NCBI RefSeq assembly: GCF_021608185.1
Contig: NZ_JAKIHN010000003.1
Coordinates: forward strand, 186,001 to 250,000
Direction of reading: 5' to 3'
Source of the DNA: Flavobacterium anseongense
GTDB lineage: Bacteria; Bacteroidota; Bacteroidia; Flavobacteriales; Flavobacteriaceae
Length of the DNA stretch: 64,000 nt
In this document: in pieces, positions 8,339 to 15,931 of the stretch
Position numbering within the stretch: position 1 is the stretch's first letter
How the letters are laid out: every line of letters begins with the position of its first letter
The notes under the pieces: model-generated
The model's database searches: none
What the model saw: the letters and a program-made list of their open reading frames with translations, nothing else
Told to the model about the DNA's origin: nothing
Made by a program: the position numbers and the translations under genes

Positions 8339-8755
8339 TTGGATTTCAAAAAGATTTTCATCTCTTTTCTAATGACATTGGTTTTTGCCTCGTGTAAAAC
8401 CAATAGAACCATCAATCATCATCGTGAGGGAAAATGGGTATATAAAGACACTGTCAACGGAATTCTATACAAATCAAAAGGAAGGTACAAAAAGAGTACT
8501 GAAATTAAAACCTGGAAATATTACGAAGACCGCAAGCTTGTTAAAACTGAGAAATATCAGGATACTATTTGCCATATCAAAACCTTTGACAATAAAGGAC
8601 GTATAAATTCAATAGGAAAATCGGTTATTTCGGAAGAATCCGATGGTACACGTTGGTATCTGACCGGCGATTGGATTTTTTTTGATGATAGTGGTAAAAT
8701 CATTGGCATTAAAAACTACAAAAAAGGCGAATTGGTTTCAGAAATCGAAATGTAA
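8339..8755 (+). CDS. Small lipoprotein with MORN-like/YwqK-type repeats
   Basis: The best start is TTG at 8339, because it gives a lipoprotein signal (MDFKKIFISFLMTLVFASC). An internal ATG 12 codons later would remove the basic N-region. The 138 residues include repeated tracts such as GKWVYKDTVNG, KSKGRYKKSTEIKTWKYY and GDWIFFDDSGKIIGIKNY. These resemble the antitoxin-YwqK/MORN-type beta repeats common in Bacteroidetes lipoproteins. No function is known. A second frame (8385-8606) overlaps it but has no such features. Confidence 0.7.
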   Translation: MDFKKIFISFLMTLVFASCKTNRTINHHREGKWVYKDTVNGILYKSKGRYKKSTEIKTWKYYEDRKLVKTEKYQDTICHIKTFDNKGRINSIGKSVISEESDGTRWYLTGDWIFFDDSGKIIGIKNYKKGELVSEIEM

Positions 8756-8821
8756 TACTACTAAAATCGGTTTTTAGAATTTAAAAAACAGCACCTTACA
8801 ATAAACTTCAACTTTTGGCGT

Positions 8822-8829
8822 TATATTTG
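8822..8829 (+). promoter_or_regulatory. Candidate -7 promoter box of the DUF4407 gene
   Basis: TATATTTG fits TAnnTTTG and lies 30 bases before the chosen ATG at 8860. This supports that start over the TTG at 8815, which would lie upstream of the promoter box. Confidence 0.5.
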
Positions 8830-8859
8830 TATAATCATCATCAATCAAAATTAATCATC

Positions 8860-9960
8860 ATGTTAAAACGTTTTTTCCTCCTATGTTCAGGTGCCGATAG
8901 TGACATCGTGAACTCTTGTTCCAACGGCGAACAAAATAAGTATGCCGGCATTGGCGCCACCGTTTTCTTTACAGCAGTTATGGCATTTATTGCCAGTAGT
9001 TATGCTCTTTACACCGTTTTTGACAATCCCTATATTGCTATTGCATTCGGAATAGTTTGGGGATTTTTAATTTTCAATCTCGACCGATTTATTGTTTCAA
9101 CCATCAAGAAAAGAGATAGTTTTCTGGATGAATTAATTCAGGCTTCACCGCGAATTGTATTGGCAATTATTATTGCTATCGTGATTTCAAAACCATTGGA
9201 AATCAAAATTTTTGAGAAAGAAATCAGCACTGTTATATTGAAACAGAAAAACGAAATGGCGATTGCTAATAAAAATCAGGTTGCCAATTATTTCAAAACC
9301 GATGTCGATAAAAACAAAGCCGAAATGGACAGTTTAAAATCGGGCATTGCCAAAAAAGAAAAAGAAGTCGCCAGCTTGTATCAATCCTATATTACTGAAG
9401 CAGAAGGTTCAGCCGGAACAAAGAAAATGGGAAAAGGTCCAATTTATAAAGAGAAAAGAATCGCTCATGATTTGGCTGTCAAACAATTGGATTCATTGAA
9501 AATAAATAACGCTAAAATCATTGCTGATAAAGAAGCTAGAGCCAAAACGTTGCAAACAGATTTGGATAAAAAAGTTACAGAAACCCAACCTATCATTGAT
9601 GGCTTTGATGGCTTAATGGCTCGAATTAATGCTTTAGGAAAACTGCCTTTACTTCCATCATTATTCATTATGCTGCTGTTTTTAGCGATAGAAACATCGC
9701 CAATCATAGCTAAATTATTATCGCCAAAAGGGGAATACGATTTCAAGCAGGAAGATTTAGAAATGGGCATCAAAAATGTAATATCACAAAATCGCTATCA
9801 AAGTGAATTGCAAAAGAAAACCGATGCTGAGATTTATGATAAAGTCTATGCCGACATTCGGGAAGATAAAGAACTATACTACTACAAAAGGAAAGGCGCA
9901 ACCGAATTACTTAAACTTCAGGCGGATGGTTTTGTAGAGAAGCAGAAGAAATCCATGTAA
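8860..9960 (+). CDS. DUF4407 domain membrane protein
   Basis: The chosen ATG gives 366 residues beginning MLKRFFLLCSGADSDIVNSC, the typical DUF4407 opening. Hydrophobic helices lie at about 30-55, 58-75, 95-115 and 265-290. A long charged helical region with Lys/Glu coiled-coil character (about 130-260) sits between the third and fourth. The overall plan is a membrane protein with a large soluble coiled-coil loop. Function is unknown. An earlier TTG frame start at 8815 is rejected because a promoter-like box lies downstream of it. Confidence 0.88.
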   Translation: MLKRFFLLCSGADSDIVNSCSNGEQNKYAGIGATVFFTAVMAFIASSYALYTVFDNPYIAIAFGIVWGFLIFNLDRFIVSTIKKRDSFLDELIQASPRIVLAIIIAIVISKPLEIKIFEKEISTVILKQKNEMAIANKNQVANYFKTDVDKNKAEMDSLKSGIAKKEKEVASLYQSYITEAEGSAGTKKMGKGPIYKEKRIAHDLAVKQLDSLKINNAKIIADKEARAKTLQTDLDKKVTETQPIIDGFDGLMARINALGKLPLLPSLFIMLLFLAIETSPIIAKLLSPKGEYDFKQEDLEMGIKNVISQNRYQSELQKKTDAEIYDKVYADIREDKELYYYKRKGATELLKLQADGFVEKQKKSM

Positions 9961-9965
9961 ATATT

Positions 9966-10024
9966 AAGGGATTAGGGATAAGGAGTAAGGGATAAGACTT
10001 TTGCCTTGTCCCTTATCCCTTTTA
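9966..10024. repeat. Low-complexity AGGGATAAGG repeat forming a terminator-like hairpin
   Basis: Repeated units GGGATTAGGGATAAGGAGTA are followed by the complementary CTTATCCCTT and a short T run. It lies between convergent genes and may terminate both. Related A/G-rich repeats occur at 27690 and 39830. Confidence 0.55.
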
Positions 10025-10387
10025 ACTTTTCTCTATTTCGTCACGTAACTTTTTAGTCAAACCTTTATAAACCAAATCATAGGATTGATTGATTAGTTGA
10101 GAAATCATCTTATCCGAAACATCACCGTTAAAGTCAACTGTTATCCAGTGAATTTTACTCATATGATATCCTGGATTTATCGCTTCATATTGCGCACTAA
10201 GTTCCGCATTATTTTCCGGTTCTCCTTTGAGGTTCAAAGCCGGAGTTCCTTTTTCCCATTCTTTAAGCGAAGTCAGGCAAAACATTTTTCCTCCAACTTT
10301 AAACACTAACGTATCTTCATCAAATGGAAAATGTTCAGTCACTGCTTTTTTGGATAGGCAGAATTCATATAATTGTTGAATGTTCAT
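10022..10387 (-). CDS. MmcQ/YjbR family DNA-binding-like protein
   Basis: This 121-residue protein shows the MmcQ/YjbR (CyaY-like fold) pattern: N-terminal YEFCLSKKAVTEHFPFDEDT, then FKVGGKMFCLTSL, and a C-terminal SYDLVYKGLTKKLRDEI. A known structure of an E. coli relative has a double-wing DNA-binding fold, but no cellular role is established. It is convergent with the DUF4407 gene. Confidence 0.88.
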   Translation of the reverse strand: MNIQQLYEFCLSKKAVTEHFPFDEDTLVFKVGGKMFCLTSLKEWEKGTPALNLKGEPENNAELSAQYEAINPGYHMSKIHWITVDFNGDVSDKMISQLINQSYDLVYKGLTKKLRDEIEKS

Positions 10388-10391
10388 GTAT

Positions 10392-10456
10392 TTTAGTTTT
10401 TAGTCACAGTTTTCAGTCGCAGTGGCTGTCAACTGCGACTGAAAACTGAAAACTAT
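10392..10456. repeat. Palindromic CAGTC-type intergenic repeat, copy 1
   Basis: TAGTTTTTAGTCACAGTTTT and the complementary ACTGAAAACTGAAAACTA surround a CAGTCGCAG/CTGCGACTG core. A related copy lies at 13088-13147. Confidence 0.6.
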
Positions 10457-10851
10457 TTAATTTTCTCCATCATCTTTTCAGGATGCGCCAATGGTGTAAA
10501 TCCAAATTTCTCATATAAAAAATGAGCGTCAGAAGTTGCCAATCGCCAGATTTTGACTTGTTGTAATTGAGGTTCTTTCATCATGGCATCAATCAAAATA
10601 GAAGAGTAGCCTTTTCCGCGATGGGTTTCATCAATAAAAACATCCATCAGATAGGCAAAAACCACATAATCGGTAACCACTCTGGCAAAACCAATTTGCT
10701 CATCATCCAAATAAATTCCGAAACAAAAAGAAGCATCAATTGTCGTTTGCACTTCATCAATTGTTCTTCCTGCTGCCCAATAAATATCCTTCAAAAAGTT
10801 TTGAATAAACGGAACATTTAGTTTGCTTTTATCTGTAGAAACTACAATCAT
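10453..10851 (-). CDS. GNAT family N-acetyltransferase
   Basis: The 132 residues show the GNAT core: strand VVFAYLMDVFIDETHR followed by the acetyl-CoA loop GKGYSSILIDAMM (R/Q-x-x-G-x-G/A type), and the terminal FLYEKFGFTPL motif. The acceptor is unknown. The 5' end overlaps the cyclase-family gene by 4 bases, so the two are probably co-transcribed. Confidence 0.9.
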   Translation of the reverse strand: MIVVSTDKSKLNVPFIQNFLKDIYWAAGRTIDEVQTTIDASFCFGIYLDDEQIGFARVVTDYVVFAYLMDVFIDETHRGKGYSSILIDAMMKEPQLQQVKIWRLATSDAHFLYEKFGFTPLAHPEKMMEKIK

Positions 10852-11600
10852 ATCTGGTACAAAATCGGTTTACTTGGTGAAGCATCATTTTCAAAAGAAG
10901 CGATTTGCAAATTCAAAATATAACTCCCGTCTTTGACTTCATCATCTACAAAAATCATTTCTGTAATTGTACAATCCAATCGAGCGTCAGCATTGAGATT
11001 ATTTACATCTTTAACATTCCAAAAGGCTTTGTGCGCTAATAATCTTCCTTCATCTTCTTCCCTGTCAACACTTGGTAAATCAATCAGCAAATGCTTAATC
11101 CCGCTTTCGCGGATGAATGTCGCTACTTCTTCCAGTAAGTATGGTGGATTCGTATTCGAATAATTTTTATGTTTTTTGGATTCTAAATTTGGTAATGTTC
11201 TGATGATGATAGCTTCAGGAGTTTTACCCTTCAACGCTTTTTCGATTTGATTTTTGGTAATTGCCAAATCGTTTCCAATACTTTCAGGTTCAATAGAAAT
11301 CAATTCTGCCGTAAAGAAAAACTGTTTCAGGCATTGATTGATGCTGTAAAACTCGCGTGTAATGTGTCCGAGACATTCGGTGTGCGTTCCGTGTCCGTGT
11401 GGATTAAAGAAAATATTGTTGAAATTAGTCGAACTTCCTTCAGAAACTTGTCCAATCCAGTCACCAAAACGAACCGGTTCAATTTGAGGTTTTTCAATAT
11501 ACCATGCAATCGGATTGGCATCTGTATTGGTTAACGGAATAGAAATATCAATAGGTTTTGACAAGTCGATTTCGAAGGTGTTGTTGATTAGTGCTTTCAT
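10848..11600 (-). CDS. Cyclase family protein (kynurenine formamidase-like metal hydrolase)
   Basis: The 250-residue protein begins like cyclase/KynB enzymes (IDISIPLTNTDANPIAWY) and carries the metal-binding signature as HGHGTHTECLGH at about residues 68-79. In classical KynB the motif is HxGTHxDxPxH, so the Asp is replaced by Glu here. A late LLIDLPSVDRE segment matches the family. It may hydrolyse an N-formyl amide or a cyclic amide. No other tryptophan-degradation gene is nearby, so kynurenine is unproven. Its ATG directly abuts the palindrome at 11600-11625. Confidence 0.82.
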   Translation of the reverse strand: MKALINNTFEIDLSKPIDISIPLTNTDANPIAWYIEKPQIEPVRFGDWIGQVSEGSSTNFNNIFFNPHGHGTHTECLGHITREFYSINQCLKQFFFTAELISIEPESIGNDLAITKNQIEKALKGKTPEAIIIRTLPNLESKKHKNYSNTNPPYLLEEVATFIRESGIKHLLIDLPSVDREEDEGRLLAHKAFWNVKDVNNLNADARLDCTITEMIFVDDEVKDGSYILNLQIASFENDASPSKPILYQI

Positions 11601-11625
11601 TTATGCTGAACTTGTTTCAGCATCT
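11600..11625. repeat. Palindrome ATGCTGAACTTGTTTCAGCAT, left copy
   Basis: The 26-base imperfect palindrome has arms TGCTGAA and TTCAGCA. It sits immediately before the cyclase gene's ATG. Confidence 0.8.
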
Positions 11626-11641
11626 CATCCTTAAGATGCAT

Positions 11642-11926
11642 TTACAACTCCAAATATAAATCTTTTAATTCTGGATTGGAAACTTTTACTAAATTCCATT
11701 TCCATTCATTGTGCCAATTTTTAAATTGTTTTTCTCTAGCAAACGCATCATGAAAATCATCAAACTCTTCAAAATAAATTAAAATTGTAGTATTATACTT
11801 TTTGGTAAAAACTGCTCCAGTACCATTTCTATGACAATCAATTCTAGATTTCAAATCTTTTGTAGCTCCAACATAAATGACAGTGAAATTCTTGTTCGTC
11901 AAAATATATGTAAATCCTTTTATCAT
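11642..11926 (-). CDS. Small GIY-YIG nuclease domain protein
   Basis: This 94-residue single-domain protein has the GIY-YIG core: FTYILTN, IYVGATKDLKSRIDCHRNG (catalytic Arg in the helix), then EKQFKNWHNEWK with the metal-binding Glu. It is of the UPF0213/YhbQ-like size class without a DNA-binding extension. These are presumed DNA-acting endonucleases of unknown role and occur in many copies in Flavobacteria. It lies between two palindromic repeats, which suggests a mobile cassette. Confidence 0.88.
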   Translation of the reverse strand: MIKGFTYILTNKNFTVIYVGATKDLKSRIDCHRNGTGAVFTKKYNTTILIYFEEFDDFHDAFAREKQFKNWHNEWKWNLVKVSNPELKDLYLEL

Positions 11927-11944
11927 AATCGCTGTTAATTCAAA

Positions 11945-11970
11945 AGATGCTGAAACTAGTTCAGCATAAA
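11945..11970. repeat. Palindrome ATGCTGAAACTAGTTCAGCAT, right copy
   Basis: This is the reverse complement of the left copy apart from one base. It encodes the final codons of hemW and its TAG stop. Confidence 0.8.
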
Positions 11971-13083
11971 CAAGTCGGACGCAATTCCGTCACTTAAAAA
12001 CTTGCCACTTTTAGTTGTTCGCAAAATATTTTCATCCACAAAAAGCAAATGGTCTTCAATATATTTGGCGGCTTGCTGGTTTAGATAATCCAAATAAGTT
12101 TTACCAAATTCACGCTCAATCCTGTCTAAAGAAATGCCCCAAATAGTTCGCAAACCAGTCATTACATATTCGTTATAACGGTCTGTTTTGGTTAAGACTT
12201 CGGTTTCTGATGGCAATTGATTTTCGGCAATTGATTTCAGGTATTGCGTATTATTCGACACATTCCAACTTCTGGAAACACCGTCATAACTGTGCGCCGA
12301 AGGACCAATTCCGATATATTTTTTGCCCAACCAATAACTCGAGTTGTTTTTGGAAAAATAATTCTCCTTTCCAAAATTCGACAGTTCATAATGAATGAAT
12401 CCGTTTTCTTCCAATTTGTCAACCAGCAAATGAAAATGTTCCTGTGCTACTTCATCATCAGGCATTGGAATAATTCCTTTTTTGATGAATTTATCCAAAG
12501 CTGTTTGGGGTTCAACAGTCAAAGCGTAGCTCGAAATATGCGGCACGTTAAAGAACAAAGCGATTTCTATATTTTGCCTCCATTTCTCGTTTGACATATT
12601 TGGCACTCCATAAATCAAATCAATAGAAATATTATCAAAATATTGTGTAGCAATTTCTAAACATTTCTTTGCTTCTTGCGAATTGTGAGCGCGGTTCATC
12701 AACTTTAAATCATCTTCAAAAAAAGACTGGATTCCGATGCTTAATCTGTTAATTTGGTTATTGGATAATTCGGTTATTCGGGTTTCCGTTAAGTCATCCG
12801 GATTGGCTTCAACAGTGATTTCGGGATTTTCAATAACCTTATAGTTTTGATAAACCGAGTCAATCAACAATCTTAAATCTTGAATCTCCAATATCGAAGG
12901 CGTTCCACCGCCAAAGTAAATCGTTTCGACAACCTCATCTTTGAATTCATTTTTGCGCAATGCTATTTCTTTGGTTAAAGCCAAAACCATTTCATCTTTC
13001 TTCTTTAATGAAGTCGAAAAATGAAAATCGCAGTAATGGCAAGCTTGTTTGCAGAAAGGAATATGGATGTAGATGCCTGACAT
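11956..13083 (-). CDS. hemW: Radical SAM heme chaperone HemW
   Basis: The 375-residue radical SAM protein starts MSGIYIHIPFCKQACHYCDF, with the [4Fe-4S] cysteines C11, C15 and C18 in the CxxxCxxC pattern. GGGTPS follows as the SAM motif, and SIGIQSF and IDLIYGVP are the HemN/HemW signatures. It lacks the longer N-terminus of true HemN, which favours HemW, the heme-insertion chaperone, over coproporphyrinogen dehydrogenase. The C-terminus (FMLN, stop) is encoded by the palindromic repeat at 11945-11970, so the original end may have been replaced. Confidence 0.9.
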   Translation of the reverse strand: MSGIYIHIPFCKQACHYCDFHFSTSLKKKDEMVLALTKEIALRKNEFKDEVVETIYFGGGTPSILEIQDLRLLIDSVYQNYKVIENPEITVEANPDDLTETRITELSNNQINRLSIGIQSFFEDDLKLMNRAHNSQEAKKCLEIATQYFDNISIDLIYGVPNMSNEKWRQNIEIALFFNVPHISSYALTVEPQTALDKFIKKGIIPMPDDEVAQEHFHLLVDKLEENGFIHYELSNFGKENYFSKNNSSYWLGKKYIGIGPSAHSYDGVSRSWNVSNNTQYLKSIAENQLPSETEVLTKTDRYNEYVMTGLRTIWGISLDRIEREFGKTYLDYLNQQAAKYIEDHLLFVDENILRTTKSGKFLSDGIASDLFMLN

Positions 13084-13087
13084 ATAT

Positions 13088-13147
13088 TAGTTTTCAGTCT
13101 CAGTCTCAGTCGGCAGAACTGAAAACTGCGACTGTGACTGTAAACTA
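13088..13147. repeat. Palindromic CAGTC-type intergenic repeat, copy 2
   Basis: AGTTTTCAGTCTCAGTCTCA and the complementary ACTGAAAACTGCGACTGTGA form a palindrome related to 10392-10456. It overlaps the final codon and stop of ruvC. Confidence 0.6.
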
Positions 13148-13699
13148 TTTTTTAATTCGTTCTTCATTCTGTTTTACAAACGCATCCCAGCCGGTGTAAC
13201 TTTTTGTTCCGGTAACTTTCCCTGAATTGAAAAAATGACAAACCGCTGCTGCCAAACCATCTGTTGAATCCAGATTTTTGGGTAATTCCTTTAATCCTAA
13301 AAGTTGTTGGAGCATTTTGGCAACTTGCTCTTTGCTTGCATTTCCATTGCCAGTGATGGCCATTTTAATTTTCTTTGGTTCGTATTCGGTAATGGGAATT
13401 TGGCGTGACAAACCCGCAGCCATGGCAACGCCTTGTGCTCTTCCGAGTTTTAGCATAGATTGTACATTCTTTCCGAAAAATGGCGCTTCAATAGCAATTT
13501 CGTCGGGATGATGTGTTTCAATCAGTTCAATCGTACGTTCGAAAATGACTTTCAGTTTGGTATAATGATCATCATATTTGCTCAAAATCAATTCGTTCAA
13601 CTGAATGAATTCCATTTTTTTATTAACGACTTTGATCAACCCAAAACCCATAATAGTAGTTCCCGGGTCAATTCCTAATATGATGCGTTCGTTTGCCAT
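13145..13699 (-). CDS. ruvC: Crossover junction endodeoxyribonuclease RuvC
   Basis: The 184-residue protein has the RNase H-like fold of the Holliday-junction resolvase: IILGIDPGTTIMGFGLI with the first catalytic Asp at residue 11, DEIAIEAPFFGKN with the second acidic residue, and STDGLAAAVCHFF with the C-terminal Asp pair region. It nicks four-way junctions together with RuvAB. The start at 13699 is standard. The stop codon lies at the edge of the palindromic repeat. Confidence 0.95.
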   Translation of the reverse strand: MANERIILGIDPGTTIMGFGLIKVVNKKMEFIQLNELILSKYDDHYTKLKVIFERTIELIETHHPDEIAIEAPFFGKNVQSMLKLGRAQGVAMAAGLSRQIPITEYEPKKIKMAITGNGNASKEQVAKMLQQLLGLKELPKNLDSTDGLAAAVCHFFNSGKVTGTKSYTGWDAFVKQNEERIKK

Positions 13700-13779
13700 T
13701 TTGGTTGTCAGTTGTCGGTTGTCAGTTGGTGGATGTTCGTTTAATTCAAATTTTCAAATCTTCAAATCTTCAAATTGAC

Positions 13780-13787
13780 TACTTTTG
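13780..13787 (+). promoter_or_regulatory. Candidate -7 promoter box of the flippase-like gene
   Basis: TACTTTTG fits TAnnTTTG and ends only 5 bases before the ATG at 13793, which would give a leaderless or nearly leaderless mRNA. The sequence before it is a run of TTCAAATC repeats without a TTG. Confidence 0.4.
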
Positions 13788-13792
13788 CAACA

Positions 13793-14740
13793 ATGATTAC
13801 AATTCCACACAAAGCTAAGCAATTCATCGTTTTTCTAATCAAAGTTTTGATTGTAACTGCTGCTTTTTATTTCATTTACGATCAATTAGCGAATAATGAC
13901 AAACTCGACTGGGAGAAATTCACAAGTTTAGTCAAAGAAAAAGCAAGCGTTTGGGGAATTCTATTTTTACTTGCATTCAGCATTGCCAATCGCTTTCTTG
14001 AAATTTTAAAATGGCAAAATCTGGTTTCTTTTTTAAAACCCATTTCACTTGGCGAATCGACCAAGCAGGTTCTCGGAGCATTGACAGCCGGAATTTTTAC
14101 GCCAAATGGCCTCGGAGAGTATGCCGGAAAAGCATTGTATTTTGACAAAAAGAAAACCAAAAAAATTATTTTTCTAAACCTTATCTGTAATGGAGTTCAA
14201 ATGATTTTAACTGTGATTTTTGGAACTATTGGATTATTTATTCTAGGTTATTGGAAATGGGGATTTGCAATTATTGGAATTTCTTTTCTCTTGCTTCTTG
14301 CTTCTTTTCTCTCAAAAACCATTAAGATTAAAGGCTATTCCATTGAAAAACTCCTTCACAAAATCAACGAAATTCCGAAACGAATTCACACTAAAAACAA
14401 TCTGTTGGCACTTTGCCGTTATTTGGTTTTTTCGCACCAATACTATTTTTTATTTCTCGCTTTTGATGTAGATTTACCTTATCTAACGATGATGGCAACC
14501 ATAGCGTCAGTGTATTTTTTGGCTTCGTCATTGCCGAGTTTTCAGTTTCTGGACTTTGCTGTAAAAGGAAGCATGGCGGTTTTTTTCTTCGGAAAATTGG
14601 ACATAAACGAATGGATTGTTATTTTTATTTCCACTTTGATGTGGTTTTTAAATGTGGTGTTGCCTGTCGTTATCGGAAGTTATTATGTAATGAGCTTTCG
14701 CTTAAATTCCAATAATAAAATTCCAAATTCCAAAATTTAA
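13793..14740 (+). CDS. Lysylphosphatidylglycerol synthase TM-region family (flippase-like) membrane protein
   Basis: From the ATG at 13793 the product has 315 residues and about eight hydrophobic helices. It shows the LPG_synthase_TM/UPF0104 pattern, with the conserved GIFTPNGLGEYAGKAL motif near residue 100 and SLPSFQFLDFAVKGS late in the protein. Relatives translocate or synthesise lipids; no catalytic aminoacyltransferase domain is present, so lipid or glycolipid transport is likely. It is followed closely by a GT2 gene. The last residues (LNSNNKIPNSKI) are encoded by a degenerate copy of the AATTCCAA repeat. Confidence 0.82.
   Translation: MITIPHKAKQFIVFLIKVLIVTAAFYFIYDQLANNDKLDWEKFTSLVKEKASVWGILFLLAFSIANRFLEILKWQNLVSFLKPISLGESTKQVLGALTAGIFTPNGLGEYAGKALYFDKKKTKKIIFLNLICNGVQMILTVIFGTIGLFILGYWKWGFAIIGISFLLLLASFLSKTIKIKGYSIEKLLHKINEIPKRIHTKNNLLALCRYLVFSHQYYFLFLAFDVDLPYLTMMATIASVYFLASSLPSFQFLDFAVKGSMAVFFFGKLDINEWIVIFISTLMWFLNVVLPVVIGSYYVMSFRLNSNNKIPNSKI
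14704..14733 (+). repeat. Solo AATTCCAA-family repeat inside the end of a coding region
   Basis: This 30-base sequence matches the left inverted repeat at 30540-30570 with a single-base gap and minor change. It is in frame within the flippase-like gene and forms its C-terminal tail. No right partner is seen nearby. Confidence 0.7.
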
Positions 14741-14745
14741 AAGTT

Positions 14746-15873
14746 ATGATAGCACTTCTTTTTTGCGCGATTTTATTAATTTATGTTGCTCTTATTGTTC
14801 AATTAATTTTTGGATTCAACAAAGTGAAATCTTTTGAAGTAACCGATTTGACTCCGAAAACTGCTTTTACTATTGTTGTTCCTTTTCGGAATGAAGCTAA
14901 AAATTTACCAACGCTTTTAGAATCGATTTCCAATTTGAATTATCCGCATAAAATGATTGAAATTATCCTGGTCGATGATTTCTCAACCGATAATTCGGAA
15001 CGCATTTGCATTCAATGGCGAATGAAATACGAGCATTTGGATACAACATTATTGGAAAACCTTCATCTTTCCTATTCGCCCAAAAAAGACGCTATCGGTC
15101 GGGCGATGCCTATTGCAAAACACGATTGGGTTGTTACGACTGACGCTGATTGTATTTTGAATAAAAATTGGCTGCTGACATTTGACAATTACATCCAAAA
15201 TAACAATCCTGAAATGATTGTTGGAACCGTAATGTACAAAGCTAAAAACAATTGGTTTCACCATTTTCAGCAATTGGATTTGATGAGTTTGCAAGGTGTA
15301 ACTATCGGAAGCTTTGGTATTGGAAAACCCTTTATGTGCAACGGAGCGAACTTTGGGTACACAAAGAAATTCTTCTATGAAATTGGTGGCTTTGGAGGCA
15401 TAAGTGATACCGCAAGTGGCGATGATGTATTCCTGTTACAAAAAGCGGTCAATACAAATCCTGATAAAGTTCATTATTTAAAAAACACGGATTCGATTGT
15501 AAAAACCAGACCAGAAAACGATTTGTTCAAACTCTTTATGCAGCGTGTTCGCTGGGCAGGAAAATCAACTGGTTATAAAAGTAGTTATGCTAAATTTTTG
15601 GCGGTTGTTGTTTTGCTAATGAACTTTAGTTTGGTTGTTGGTTGTTGGTTGTTGGTTGTTGGCAAAATAGACTGGAGAGTAGTTCTTTTTGTTTTTGGCG
15701 TGAAGTATATTATTGATTACACTTTACTTTATAAATCGAATTCTTATCTCAGAAACGGTAAGTTTTTTGTACCGATAGCGAGTAGTGTAATTTATCCTTT
15801 CTTTTCAAGTTTGGTTGGAATTTATTCGTTGTTTGGAAGCTTTAGATGGAAAGGAAGAAAGTTTTCCAACTAG
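14746..15873 (+). CDS. Family 2 glycosyltransferase, membrane-anchored
   Basis: The 375 residues start with a TM helix, followed by a GT-A domain: TIVVPFRNEAKNLPTLLESI, the VDDFSTDNS nucleotide-binding motif, TTDADCILN (DxD-like) and the acceptor motif QRVRWAGKS (Q/RxxRW). Two or three C-terminal TM helices follow, as in processive or lipid-linked GT2 enzymes. The donor and acceptor are unknown. It lies 5 bases after the flippase-like gene, suggesting joint work on a lipid-linked sugar. A 7-bp tandem repeat at 15631-15662 encodes part of the TM segment. Confidence 0.88.
   Translation: MIALLFCAILLIYVALIVQLIFGFNKVKSFEVTDLTPKTAFTIVVPFRNEAKNLPTLLESISNLNYPHKMIEIILVDDFSTDNSERICIQWRMKYEHLDTTLLENLHLSYSPKKDAIGRAMPIAKHDWVVTTDADCILNKNWLLTFDNYIQNNNPEMIVGTVMYKAKNNWFHHFQQLDLMSLQGVTIGSFGIGKPFMCNGANFGYTKKFFYEIGGFGGISDTASGDDVFLLQKAVNTNPDKVHYLKNTDSIVKTRPENDLFKLFMQRVRWAGKSTGYKSSYAKFLAVVVLLMNFSLVVGCWLLVVGKIDWRVVLFVFGVKYIIDYTLLYKSNSYLRNGKFFVPIASSVIYPFFSSLVGIYSLFGSFRWKGRKFSN
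15631..15662 (+). repeat. Heptanucleotide tandem repeat (TTGGTTG, about 4.5 copies) within a CDS
   Basis: Four full TTGGTTG units plus TTGG lie in the glycosyltransferase reading frame and encode LVVGCWLLVVG. Seven is not a multiple of three, so gain or loss of one unit would shift the frame. Confidence 0.85.
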
Positions 15874-15926
15874 CCCCGATTGCAGCAAGCTACCATGTAG
15901 CGCGGAAAGCGGGAAATAGCTCCTAA
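15872..15926 (+). repeat. Flavo-1-like structured repeat, short form
   Basis: It starts AGCCCCGATTGCAGCAAGC, has the small hairpin CTACCATGTAG and ends GCGGAAAGCGGGAAATAGCT. It overlaps the stop codon of the glycosyltransferase gene. Confidence 0.65.
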
Positions 15927-15931
15927 TTATT

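Larger units (their letters stand above)
11600..11970. mobile_element. Palindrome-bounded GIY-YIG cassette
   Basis: Two 26-bp palindromic repeats (11600-11625 and 11945-11970), reverse complements of each other with one mismatch, enclose a single GIY-YIG gene. The outer edges overlap the start codon of the cyclase gene and the last codons and stop of hemW, so the unit fits tightly between two core genes. Confidence 0.55.

Noticed and set aside
8385..8606. Overlapping frame within the MORN-like lipoprotein gene
   Set aside because: The longer frame has a lipoprotein signal and repeat pattern; this one has neither.
10848..11600. Naming the cyclase gene kynB
   Set aside because: The metal motif has Glu for Asp and no kynurenine or tryptophan genes are adjacent, so only the family is claimed.
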